IMG/VR virus record: IMGVR_UViG_3300035670_006354 | Coordinates: 1 to 28,854 of that record | DNA from: a virus | DNA length: 28,854 bases | Direction: 5' to 3' (one strand) | In this document: piece by piece, positions 15,207 through 21,405 of the stretch | How the letters are laid out: the number at the start of each line of letters is the position of its first letter | Numbering within the stretch: position 1 is the stretch's first letter | Notes under the pieces: generated by a model | Told to the model about the DNA's origin: nothing | The model's database searches: none | Seen by the model: only the letters and a program-made list of their open reading frames with translations | Position numbers and translations under genes: made by a program

Positions 15207-15647
15207 ATGCCTGCGAGCTTTACGCCCAACCGTGAGGCCGCGCTTAGCGCAATGTGGTGGTTGTTTGAAGGTGCCACGTTTGTCAGTTTCTTGGCTGATA
15301 CCACTGGGGCTGCATCACCGCCAGCGCTCAATGCGGATTACAGCGCATGGGATCCCTATGTGTTGGCTGGTCAGTTTGATACCTTCACCGCATCTGGCAC
15401 CGTGGCCTATGACGCCACATTGACCCAGCGGGCTGAACTGCCGCAACAGGAAATCACACTTTCGTTTGCCTCAACGGTGACCTACACCGATGTGTTGGTT
15501 GCCATCATTCCAGCCGTAGATCCAGGGGCTGGTGCTCCAGTTCATGCCTTCCCTCTGATCGGTGTGATTCACGAATCCACACCCTTCACGCTGACCGCTG
15601 GTGCCACCAAGTCCTACCGCTTGGATCTCTATTCGCAGTGGATCTAG
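15207..15647 (+). CDS. Tail-associated beta-sandwich protein, 146 aa
   Basis: A small beta-rich protein with an N-terminal helix (REAALSAMWWLFEGATFVSF) and a C-terminal half with strands YTDVLVAIIPAVD, PLIGVIHESTPFTLTAGATK and SYRLDLYSQWI. That second half has the same order as the end of the next gene product (YTHVVLL, GILSETAAVTISNGQT, YSVKLAVND), so the two look like paralogous or fold-related tail-tip proteins. There is no signal peptide or Cys. It probably decorates the tail tip or baseplate. It lies 15 bp after the hub gene and is bracketed by junction elements. Confidence 0.6.
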   Translation: MPASFTPNREAALSAMWWLFEGATFVSFLADTTGAASPPALNADYSAWDPYVLAGQFDTFTASGTVAYDATLTQRAELPQQEITLSFASTVTYTDVLVAIIPAVDPGAGAPVHAFPLIGVIHESTPFTLTAGATKSYRLDLYSQWI

Positions 15648-15660
15648 GGCAAGTTCAGGC
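15648..15660 (+). repeat. Recurrent junction element, copy 7 (GGCAAGTTCAGGC)
   Basis: Follows the TAG 15645-15647 without a gap. It differs from copies 2 and 4 by one base and begins 27 nt before the start at 15675. Confidence 0.65.
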
Positions 15661-15674
15661 ATAAGGGTTGATCC

Positions 15675-16370
15675 ATGGCCGTTACCACCGCACTGACGCA
15701 GGCTGAGCTGGCCCGCGTGATGTCTGAGGCTTACAGCGGCAAGGTGCTGACCGCTGCCTTGGTCAATGCCGCCAGCGCACCGGCCACTGATGCCGGGATT
15801 GCCAGCTGGTTGCAGCATGAGCTGACCGAAGGCACCAATGGCTATGCCCGCTTTCAAAGCGCTGCCTTGACCGGCGGCACCTACAGCGCCACCAACACGC
15901 GCTATGAGCAGGATTCAGTGAGCGTGGAGTTCAGCGCCAATGGCGGCAACCTGACCTACACCCATGTGGTGCTGCTGGTGGATGCCGCCGCTGATGGCCA
16001 GGCCGGTGCGGGCTTGACCGCCAGCAGTGCGGTAGATCCAGCCACGGATGTGATCACCGTGGCCAGCCATGGCCTCAGCGATGGCGATGCGGTCACCGTG
16101 ACGGTGGACAGCGGGGGCACGCTGCCCGGTGGTCTGACGGCCGGCACGCTCTACTACGTGGACAGCGTGACCAGCTCGACGATCACGCTGCACACAGGCG
16201 CATCGGTTGGCAGCGCTAACCGCGTGAACATCACCAGCACCGGCAGCGGCACGTTGCGCATCCGCAAGTGCGCCGGCAGCGTCTACGGCATCCTCAGCGA
16301 AACCGCAGCGGTCACGATCAGCAACGGCCAGACCGTGGGCTACAGCGTCAAGCTCGCCGTGAATGACTGA
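15675..16370 (+). CDS. Tail-tip or fibre-associated structural protein with inserted YYV cassette, 231 aa
   Basis: The N-terminal part (QAELARVMSEAYSGKVLTAA onward) is helical, then beta-rich up to YTHVVLLVDA. Residues about 117-198 hold a cassette common in phage fibres and decoration proteins: DPATDVITVASHGLSDGDAV, GTLPGGLTAGTLYYVDSVTS and STITLHTG. After it, VYGILSETAAVTISNGQTVG completes the original fold with YSVKLAVND. The outer fold aligns with the preceding gene product. So this looks like a beta-sandwich protein into which a glycine-rich ligand-binding module has been inserted. It ends in a TGATG overlap with a 50-residue ORF. Confidence 0.65.
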   Translation: MAVTTALTQAELARVMSEAYSGKVLTAALVNAASAPATDAGIASWLQHELTEGTNGYARFQSAALTGGTYSATNTRYEQDSVSVEFSANGGNLTYTHVVLLVDAAADGQAGAGLTASSAVDPATDVITVASHGLSDGDAVTVTVDSGGTLPGGLTAGTLYYVDSVTSSTITLHTGASVGSANRVNITSTGSGTLRIRKCAGSVYGILSETAAVTISNGQTVGYSVKLAVND

Positions 16371-16522
16371 TGGCTGAAGCGCAGGTCAATGTGCAGGTGA
16401 GCGGCAACGCTGGCAGCTCCGAGCTGCGCCAGCGATTGCAGGAGGTGGTGGATGCTAACCGCATTGCGATGAACCTGCGGATGCAAGCCAAGATCACGGT
16501 GATCAAGGCGCAGCGTGGTTAG
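16370..16522 (+). CDS. Small hypothetical protein, 50 aa
   Basis: ATG 16370 overlaps the preceding stop (TGATG), and TAG 16520-16522 overlaps the next gene's GTG 16515, so it is tightly placed between two structural genes. The sequence MAEAQVNVQVSGNAGSSELR continues as QRLQEVVDANRIAMNLRMQA and KITVIKAQRG, giving a beta strand followed by a helix. There is no membrane segment. It was too short for standard length cut-offs. The tiling on both sides and continuous coding-like codon use support it. The function is unknown; a small assembly or tail-tip factor is possible. Confidence 0.6.
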   Translation: MAEAQVNVQVSGNAGSSELRQRLQEVVDANRIAMNLRMQAKITVIKAQRG

Positions 16523-17720
16523 GCCGGTTGCACGATTCCGCCCAGCTGCACGACGCAGCGGTGGCGACTTGGTGCCGGTGTTTTTTATTGAGGAGAACGC
16601 AGCAGGGCTGATTGAGATTCGCAGTGGCATCCAGCCTGGCGGCATTGTGGCGACGCTGGATGTCTACAACGACGAACCGCAGACCTTGGCTCCAACAGCA
16701 TCAAGAGGCTTGCTGACGAGCTTGATTGCACAGGTCTCAGACTTCGGCGACCCTGCCCAGGGCGATGAGACAAGGATCTACAGCCAGAGCGAAACCATCG
16801 CAGAGAATCGACGATGGACGGTTCTCACCTGGCATGTCATCAATCAAGTCGCCTATGTGGCGATTGCGCGTGAGCACACTGTGCGGCACAGCGCGTCAGT
16901 AAGTTATCAATACTTTTCTTTTCAAGGCGAGCAGGGGCTTGAGTTTGGCCCTGTTGGCCCAGTCCTAAACGTGACGAGAAGCGGCACTCTCGACGTGGCT
17001 CTAGACATGGTGGCTTACAGCATCGACCTAAGTTCTGGCGAGGTGTCTATTGCTTCTGAGCTGGTCTATACGCACGAAACGACCAGCATTGCGTGGGGCG
17101 CTTTTTTAACACTTGTCGCCACGGCAGTGTCTACGCGGTATCCGGCACCTTTGGTGCTTTCGGGGCTGCTGCCATCAAGTCATCCGTTTAAGGATTGCGG
17201 GCCGTCCATCTGGAGCCTGACCAGCGTTGCCAGCGGGCCAACGATTGTGACTGGAAACAATCTGCAGCAGTGGAATGTGCTCACAACAAAGAACGAGATT
17301 TCTCGGTCGTTTGAAACTATGCTGGCTCTGAATACGGCCGCGTCGCGTCGTGTCATCCGCAAAGCCCTATTCGTCAGTGGGCCTGCGTTTGTGATTGAAC
17401 TAAGCACGTATCAAAACAGCAGCGCATCCACTTGCGATCTTTACAAGGACATCGGCTTGGCTTGGGCTGATTCCTTTGCCAGCTATGCCCCGAGTGCGCT
17501 ATTGGATCGTGATGCGGTCTTTGCCGATCTGGATGGCTTTAGCCCAGAGGATCAGGAGCTGTTTCTGGCGACCTCGCTAGAGCCACCTGCTGGTATTGCG
17601 CCGGGTGCATCCACTGCAGGCAGCACGTCTGATGCGATCTACTTTATGGAAACGGAAAACCGTCCTAACCTCAGCTTCATCAGCGGCAGCAGCACTTTGC
17701 GCTATTGGATTGTCGATTAG
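16515..17720 (+). CDS. Hypothetical tail-region protein, 401 aa
   Basis: GTG 16515 overlaps the end of the 50-residue ORF by 8 bases. It is a mixed but mostly beta-rich protein: LVPVFFIEENAAGLIEIRSG, then EGFR-unrelated Gly/Ser loops, VSYQYFSFQGEQGLEFGPVG, a central WGAFLTLVATAVSTRY, and a C-terminus with FSPEDQELFLATSLEPPAGI ending LRYWIVD. No motif matches a known enzyme. Codon use is slightly less GC-rich than in the neighbours. By position it is likely a tail-tip or receptor-interacting protein, but I do not recognise it. It is followed by a 32-bp gap and the scaffold-like gene. Confidence 0.55.
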   Translation: MVRPVARFRPAARRSGGDLVPVFFIEENAAGLIEIRSGIQPGGIVATLDVYNDEPQTLAPTASRGLLTSLIAQVSDFGDPAQGDETRIYSQSETIAENRRWTVLTWHVINQVAYVAIAREHTVRHSASVSYQYFSFQGEQGLEFGPVGPVLNVTRSGTLDVALDMVAYSIDLSSGEVSIASELVYTHETTSIAWGAFLTLVATAVSTRYPAPLVLSGLLPSSHPFKDCGPSIWSLTSVASGPTIVTGNNLQQWNVLTTKNEISRSFETMLALNTAASRRVIRKALFVSGPAFVIELSTYQNSSASTCDLYKDIGLAWADSFASYAPSALLDRDAVFADLDGFSPEDQELFLATSLEPPAGIAPGASTAGSTSDAIYFMETENRPNLSFISGSSTLRYWIVD

Positions 17721-17725
17721 CGACT

Positions 17726-17743
17726 GCTAGCCTGTTGTGTAGT
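17726..17743 (+). promoter_or_regulatory. Possible promoter or operator ahead of the scaffold-like gene
   Basis: The 32-bp gap carries GCTAGCCT (17726-17733) followed 4 bp later by TGTAGT (17738-17743). The strong promoter candidate at 4322-4349 has the same GCTAGCCT followed 6 bp later by TATAGT. No good -35 box is seen, so promoter function is uncertain. No junction element is present here. Confidence 0.3.
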
Positions 17744-17752
17744 GCCTGATTT

Positions 17753-18451
17753 ATGGCCGACGAGACACAACAAGCGCTGCAGCCAGAACAATCAACGCCA
17801 ACACCTGCTGTAGAGCCTTTGGGTGAAGCTGGTCTCTCGGCACTGCAGGAAGAACGCGAAGCCCGCAAAGCAGCCGAGCGCCGCCTCAAGGCGATTGAGC
17901 AGCAGCTGCAAGGCCTCGACCCCGATCAACTGCGCAACATCAAAGAAGCTCAAGAGCGGGAAGAGCGCCTGCGGGCTGAGATGGATCAGCGCATCAAAGA
18001 AGCGGCAGAAGCGGCCAAGGCCGAGGCTTATGCGCAGGTCAAGGTCAAGGATCAGAAGCTGGCCGAAGCCCTGGCCGAAAAGTCGGAGCTGTACCGCCAG
18101 CAGGCCCTCGCCAATGCCTTCCAGGTTGCCGGCGGCCGCAGTGGTGGCGCTGAGGATGGCACCACCTACTTCGATGCCTTGATGGGCGCCATCGGCAACC
18201 GCTTCAAGGTCACCGACAGCGGTGATGTGGTGGTGCTCAATGCCAACGGTGAACCGATGCTCACCGAAAACGGCGACACCATGAGTCCAGCGGCCTACCT
18301 CGAAGGCCTCAAGAGCAATGCGGTCTACGGCCACTTCTTTTCCCCCACCAGCAACGGCCATGGCGGCGGAATGCGCGGCAGCGGCAACCTGACGGCCGGC
18401 AGCCTCCAGGGCATGAGTGCCCTCGACAAGATCGGCTACGGGCTGGGTTGA
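17753..18451 (+). CDS. Putative capsid scaffolding protein, 232 aa
   Basis: The first 130 residues are a highly charged coiled coil (LQEEREARKAAERRLKAIEQ, then ELYRQQALANAF), as expected for a scaffold that directs prohead assembly and leaves or is degraded. The C-terminal part (TYFDALMGAIGNRFKVTDSG, VVVLNANGEPMLTENGDTMS, AAYLEGLKSNAVYGHFFSPT) with a Gly-rich tail resembles the capsid-binding end of phage scaffold proteins. It lacks a protease motif. It lies about 5 kb upstream of the capsid gene with chaperone, tip and fibre genes in between, which is unusual. The stop overlaps the next start (TGATG). Confidence 0.62.
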   Translation: MADETQQALQPEQSTPTPAVEPLGEAGLSALQEEREARKAAERRLKAIEQQLQGLDPDQLRNIKEAQEREERLRAEMDQRIKEAAEAAKAEAYAQVKVKDQKLAEALAEKSELYRQQALANAFQVAGGRSGGAEDGTTYFDALMGAIGNRFKVTDSGDVVVLNANGEPMLTENGDTMSPAAYLEGLKSNAVYGHFFSPTSNGHGGGMRGSGNLTAGSLQGMSALDKIGYGLG

Positions 18452-19014
18452 TGAGCGTCGATCTGCCCTTTGTGGTTGCGCCGGCCAAGCGCAGCAAGCG
18501 CCGCATTGGCACCAAGGCCACCGGCATCCTGGAGCTGCCCGTGCATGGCTCACTGCAGGTCGGTGAAGTGATCGCGGTCAGTGATCTGACCACCGAGAAC
18601 GATGCCGCCGTGGTGGTGGCCGCCAAGTTGGCGCAGCGGATCAGCGCTGAGCAGGAGATCACCATCCTCGAAGCCTTCGCCTTGGTGGAAGCCTCAGCGG
18701 TGGGCAGCAGCATGAGCCCGGAGCAGGATGCGATTCGCCTGCAATACCTCAGCGAGATTGCAGAGCTGACGCGCATCTATGTGCAGCGTGGTCGGGAGCG
18801 GATGCTGGCCAGCGTCACGGCCTTGATTCGCTACCGGCTGGAGCGGCCGCAGTGGAGCATGGCGGACACCAGCCAGCTGCCGCAGCCCCTGATGGATGCC
18901 CTGTTTGCCTTCTTTGAAGAGGAGCGCCAAGCCGGGCAGGACGACACCACCGCCCCGCCATCTGAGGAGGAGATAAAAAAGCAGCGGCCGGGGACTGGAA
19001 GCCAAGCCGCATAG
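18451..19014 (+). CDS. Tail assembly chaperone-like protein, frame 0 (G-like), 187 aa
   Basis: ATG 18451 in a TGATG overlap is preferred over TTG 18448. The protein has strands TKATGILELPVHGSLQVGEV, a set of helices rich in Gln/Glu, and a segment ASVTALIRYRLERPQWSMAD, followed by PLMDALFAFFEEERQ. Its end is Pro/Glu-rich (APPSEEEIKKQR). The pattern LELPVHGSLQVGEVIAV is like tail chaperones of siphoviruses. At its 3' end an A_AAA_AAG heptamer allows -1 frameshifting into the downstream ORF, exactly like lambda G/GT. Normal termination gives the short form. Position away from the tape measure is atypical, so the role is probable rather than certain. Confidence 0.62.
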   Translation: MSVDLPFVVAPAKRSKRRIGTKATGILELPVHGSLQVGEVIAVSDLTTENDAAVVVAAKLAQRISAEQEITILEAFALVEASAVGSSMSPEQDAIRLQYLSEIAELTRIYVQRGRERMLASVTALIRYRLERPQWSMADTSQLPQPLMDALFAFFEEERQAGQDDTTAPPSEEEIKKQRPGTGSQAA

Positions 19015-19025
19015 ATTGGCCGGCC
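18964..19025 (+). promoter_or_regulatory. Programmed -1 ribosomal frameshift site
   Basis: The slippery heptamer A_AAA_AAG spans 18975-18981 in phase with the frame-0 codons ATA-AAA-AAG. An AGGAGG (18965-18970) lies 4 nt upstream and can act as a stimulatory internal Shine-Dalgarno. Downstream, GGCCGG (18986-18991) can pair with CCGGCC (19020-19025), or GCGGC (18984-18988) with GCCGC (19006-19010). After slippage the new frame reads Ala-Ala-Ala-Gly-Asp-Trp and continues without a stop to 19664. The -1 frame upstream is closed by TGA 18963-18965. Confidence 0.75.
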
Positions 19026-19664
19026 CTGTTCTGGGCCTTGGTCAAGGCCTTCCCCGGCCAGTTCCATCGCAGCACCTTTGCAAGCGAGAAGGTGGTGGTG
19101 GTGATGGCGGCGCATCGGAGCTTGCTGGAGCTGCAGCGGCAAGAGCTGCAACTGCAGGAGCTGCAAGGAGCGCAGCTGTGCAGCCTGCTGTACAACATCA
19201 ACCGCGATGCCAAGAAGGGCAAAGCCACCAGCCATCAGGACTGGCTGTTCTTCCGCACAGAGGAGCGCAGCGAAGAGGATCAGCTACCAGCGGTGGTGGC
19301 GCACATCTGCTTGGCCTTGCGGCATGAGGAGCAGCTACCGCCGTTGTTGATCGGCATCTGGCGCGATGTGGTCAAGCGAGCAGCGGTGCCGGCTCAGGTG
19401 CCGGAGATCCGGGCGCTGGTCAGCGCAGATCGCAATCTGGTGGTAGTGGCCCCCAGCTGGGAAGGCGGCCACGTGCGCGGCTTTATTGCAGCCAAAGGGC
19501 AAACCCCCGGCACCAGCGTGGAGCTAAGCGACATTGACCGCCCGCTGCTGCGCTACCAGCTGCGTCTGCCTGCAAGGCTGCAGCCCATCCACTTTGAAGC
19601 CGGTGTGCTGCTGCTCCATGAGCAGGCCAGTGCTGGCCGGCTGTTAGGGGCAACTTCAACCTAA
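18966..19664 (+). CDS. Frameshift extension (GT-like) of the tail assembly chaperone
   Basis: This frame is open from 18966 to TAA 19662-19664. It has no ATG or GTG near its beginning: the first possible start is TTG 19038, with no convincing ribosome site, which argues that it is expressed as a -1 extension of the preceding gene. The fusion would be 404 residues: 177 from frame 0 plus 227 from here. The added part begins AAAGDWKPSRIDWPALFWAL, continues with a Gln/Leu helix (ELQRQELQLQELQGAQLCSL) and a second, beta-rich half (PEIRALVSADRNLVVVAPSW, HVRGFIAAKGQTPGTSVELS). It is longer than usual T domains. The C-terminus overlaps a junction element. Confidence 0.65.
   Translation, partial: GGDKKAAAGDWKPSRIDWPALFWALVKAFPGQFHRSTFASEKVVVVMAAHRSLLELQRQELQLQELQGAQLCSLLYNINRDAKKGKATSHQDWLFFRTEERSEEDQLPAVVAHICLALRHEEQLPPLLIGIWRDVVKRAAVPAQVPEIRALVSADRNLVVVAPSWEGGHVRGFIAAKGQTPGTSVELSDIDRPLLRYQLRLPARLQPIHFEAGVLLLHEQASAGRLLGATST
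19649..19661 (+). repeat. Recurrent junction element, copy 8 (GGCAACTTCAACC)
   Basis: Overlaps the last codons of the frameshift ORF (…Gly-Ala-Thr-Ser-Thr-stop) and begins 25 nt before the GTG at 19674. Confidence 0.55.
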
Positions 19665-19673
19665 AGCTCTGGC

Positions 19674-20267
19674 GTGGACATCCTTGCGCTACGGGGAGCC
19701 CTGGCCACGGCTCTCACTGCTCACCTCGGCACCTACACCCTTGCCAATGGCAGCACCACACCAGCACTGGTGGTGCGCGATCCCGGTGCCGGCATGGGCG
19801 CGAGCACCAGCGTGAGTGGGCTGGAGGTGGTGATCAGCAGCGTGCCGGAGCTGGAGCAACAGGCGCAGTACACCAGCAGCCCGTTCCTCCAGACTTGGAA
19901 CGTGTTCCTGCTGGATTGGGGCGGCGCTGATCTAGAGGGTGCGGCGGCGTTGGTGCAGGCCGGCTTTCCGGGCACCACCGCGCAGATCCTTGCGGTCATT
20001 GAAGATGTCGGCCCCAAGCGGCAGACACAGCTGCGCATCCCCCTGAGCCGTGCTGGCGGGCAGTTTGCCTTTCAGGTGCCGCCGACCCTGCAGGTGCAGA
20101 GCGTCAACGGACAGACCGGCCATGTGAGCCTCGATCTTGCGGACCTCGCCGATGTGGATGACACCGGCCTGGTGGATGACGCGGTGCTGGTGTGGGATGC
20201 AGCCAGCAGTAGCTGGAAGGTGAATCAACACACCACCTTGACCTTGACCGATGGCGGCCACTGGTAG
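19674..20267 (+). CDS. Probable tail-tip or fibre-connector protein, 197 aa
   Basis: GTG 19674 lies 9 bp after the preceding stop. Residues about 1-135 form one domain, with an N-terminal helix (DILALRGALATALTAHLGTY), strands, and QYTSSPFLQTWNVFLLDWGG. It resembles phage tail-completion or minor structural proteins, though I cannot assign a family. Residues about 140-197 carry the fibre-type motif VQSVNGQTGHVSLDLADLAD, then DAVLVWDAASSSWKVNQHTT. The VNGQTGHVSL motif is common at the head-proximal end of fibre proteins. The two-part design suggests a connector between the tail tip and the fibres encoded next. Confidence 0.6.
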   Translation: MDILALRGALATALTAHLGTYTLANGSTTPALVVRDPGAGMGASTSVSGLEVVISSVPELEQQAQYTSSPFLQTWNVFLLDWGGADLEGAAALVQAGFPGTTAQILAVIEDVGPKRQTQLRIPLSRAGGQFAFQVPPTLQVQSVNGQTGHVSLDLADLADVDDTGLVDDAVLVWDAASSSWKVNQHTTLTLTDGGHW

Positions 20268-20268
20268 G

Positions 20269-20281
20269 GGCAACTTCAGCG
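20269..20281 (+). repeat. Recurrent junction element, copy 9 (GGCAACTTCAGCG)
   Basis: Begins directly after the TAG 20265-20267 plus one base, 34 nt before the GTG at 20303. Confidence 0.6.
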
Positions 20282-20302
20282 CAAAGACCTAGCAGCTAGT
20301 CC

Positions 20303-21130
20303 GTGGCCAACACGATCCGAATCAAGCGGCGAGCGATTGGTGGCGGTTCGGGTGCGCCGAGCAGCTTGGCCAACGCCGAGCTGGCCTTTAACGAAGACAG
20401 CCAAGTTCTCTATTACGGACTCGGTACTGGCGGTGCTGGTGGAACGGCAACCAGTGCGCTAGCGATTGGCGGCCCTGGCGCCTACATCAGCTCAGCCACC
20501 ACCCGCAACGCGAATCTGGTGCTAGCGGGTCCGGCGACGGGCTCAGCTGCAGCGCCGACCTTTCGCAGTTTGGTGGCCAATGACATCCCAGACCTGAGCA
20601 GCGTCTATCTGGCGCTGGCCGGTGGCACGTTGTCGGGAAATCTGACGGTTTCAGGCAACCTGACCGTTAATGGCACCACCACCACTATCAACTCCACCAC
20701 GGTTTCGGTGGATGACAAGACGTTTGAGCTGGGTGCCGTTACGAGCCCGGATGATTCCACCGCTGACGGCGGTGGCTTGGTGCTCAAGGGTGCCACCGAT
20801 AAGACCTGGCTCTGGGTGGATGCCACCGATGCGTGGACCTCTAGCGAGCACATCAACCTCGCCAGCGGCAAGAGTTACTACATCAACGGCACGGCGGTGC
20901 TGTCGGGCTCGGCGTTGGGCTCTGGTGTCACCAGCTCCAGCCTGACCAGTGTGGGGACCATCGGCACCGGCACCTGGCAGGGCACCACGGTGGCGGTGGC
21001 CTATGGCGGCACCGGCGCTACCACGCTCACAGGTCTGGTAAAGGGCAATGGCACCAGCGCCTTCACAGCGGCTGTGGACGGCACGGATTACCTGAGCCCT
21101 AGCGCCACGATTGACGGCGGTTCGTTCTGA
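20303..21130 (+). CDS. Tail fibre protein, 275 aa
   Basis: The N-terminus (ANTIRIKRRAIGGGSGAPSS then LANAELAFNEDSQVLYYGLG) is a short fibre-attachment domain like the Mtd N-terminal fold. The rest is a beta-helical or collagen-like repeat region rich in Gly, Thr and Ser: LALAGGTLSGNLTVSGNLTV, TTTTINSTTVSVDDKTFELG, then VAVAYGGTGATTLTGLVKGN. The phrases GGTLSGNLTVSG and AYGGTGATTLTGLVKGN are typical of cyanophage and other phage tail fibres. It ends SPSATIDGGSF with no chaperone domain. It is probably a side fibre or adhesin shaft that binds the host surface. Confidence 0.85.
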   Translation: MANTIRIKRRAIGGGSGAPSSLANAELAFNEDSQVLYYGLGTGGAGGTATSALAIGGPGAYISSATTRNANLVLAGPATGSAAAPTFRSLVANDIPDLSSVYLALAGGTLSGNLTVSGNLTVNGTTTTINSTTVSVDDKTFELGAVTSPDDSTADGGGLVLKGATDKTWLWVDATDAWTSSEHINLASGKSYYINGTAVLSGSALGSGVTSSSLTSVGTIGTGTWQGTTVAVAYGGTGATTLTGLVKGNGTSAFTAAVDGTDYLSPSATIDGGSF

Positions 21131-21137
21131 TCTGACG

Positions 21138-21150
21138 GGCAAGTTAGGCC
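21138..21150 (+). repeat. Recurrent junction element, copy 10, degenerate (GGCAAGTTAGGCC)
   Basis: Lacks the C of the CAGGC half. It begins 43 nt before the start at 21181, the widest spacing seen. Confidence 0.4.
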
Positions 21151-21180
21151 GTCCGGCTAGATAGCCACTCGGACAGCCAC

Positions 21181-21405
21181 ATGGCCAACACGATCAAACT
21201 CAAGAGTTCTGCAGTTGCAGGCAAGGTGCCAACTACCAGCGATCTAGAGCTGCGTGAGTTGGCAATCAACACCTACGACGGCGCTGTCTACATGAAGCGC
21301 AATGCGGGCTCTGATGAGATCATTCGGATTGCCTTTGGCAATCAGGACTATGGGCTGATCACGGGAGGCTCCAGCGGGACGTTGGACTTCGGCGCCCTTT
21401 CCTGA
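21181..21405 (+). CDS. Free-standing fibre N-terminal domain protein, 74 aa
   Basis: The sequence (ANTIKLKSSAVAGKVPTTSD, then LELRELAINTYDGAVYMKRN) is clearly related to the N-terminus of the preceding fibre and to the Mtd-N-type RRGT module, but the protein ends shortly after the domain with FGNQDYGLITGGSSGTLDFG. It could be a connector or cap on the tail tip, or a remnant of a shortened fibre. ATG 21181 is preceded by a degenerate junction element, and the stop overlaps the next start (TGATG). No catalytic motif is present. Confidence 0.75.
   Translation: MANTIKLKSSAVAGKVPTTSDLELRELAINTYDGAVYMKRNAGSDEIIRIAFGNQDYGLITGGSSGTLDFGALS

Noticed and set aside
17792-18553. A 253-residue minus-strand ORF opposite the scaffold-like gene
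   Set aside because: Low-complexity shadow of a charged coiled-coil gene; the plus frame tiles perfectly with its neighbours.
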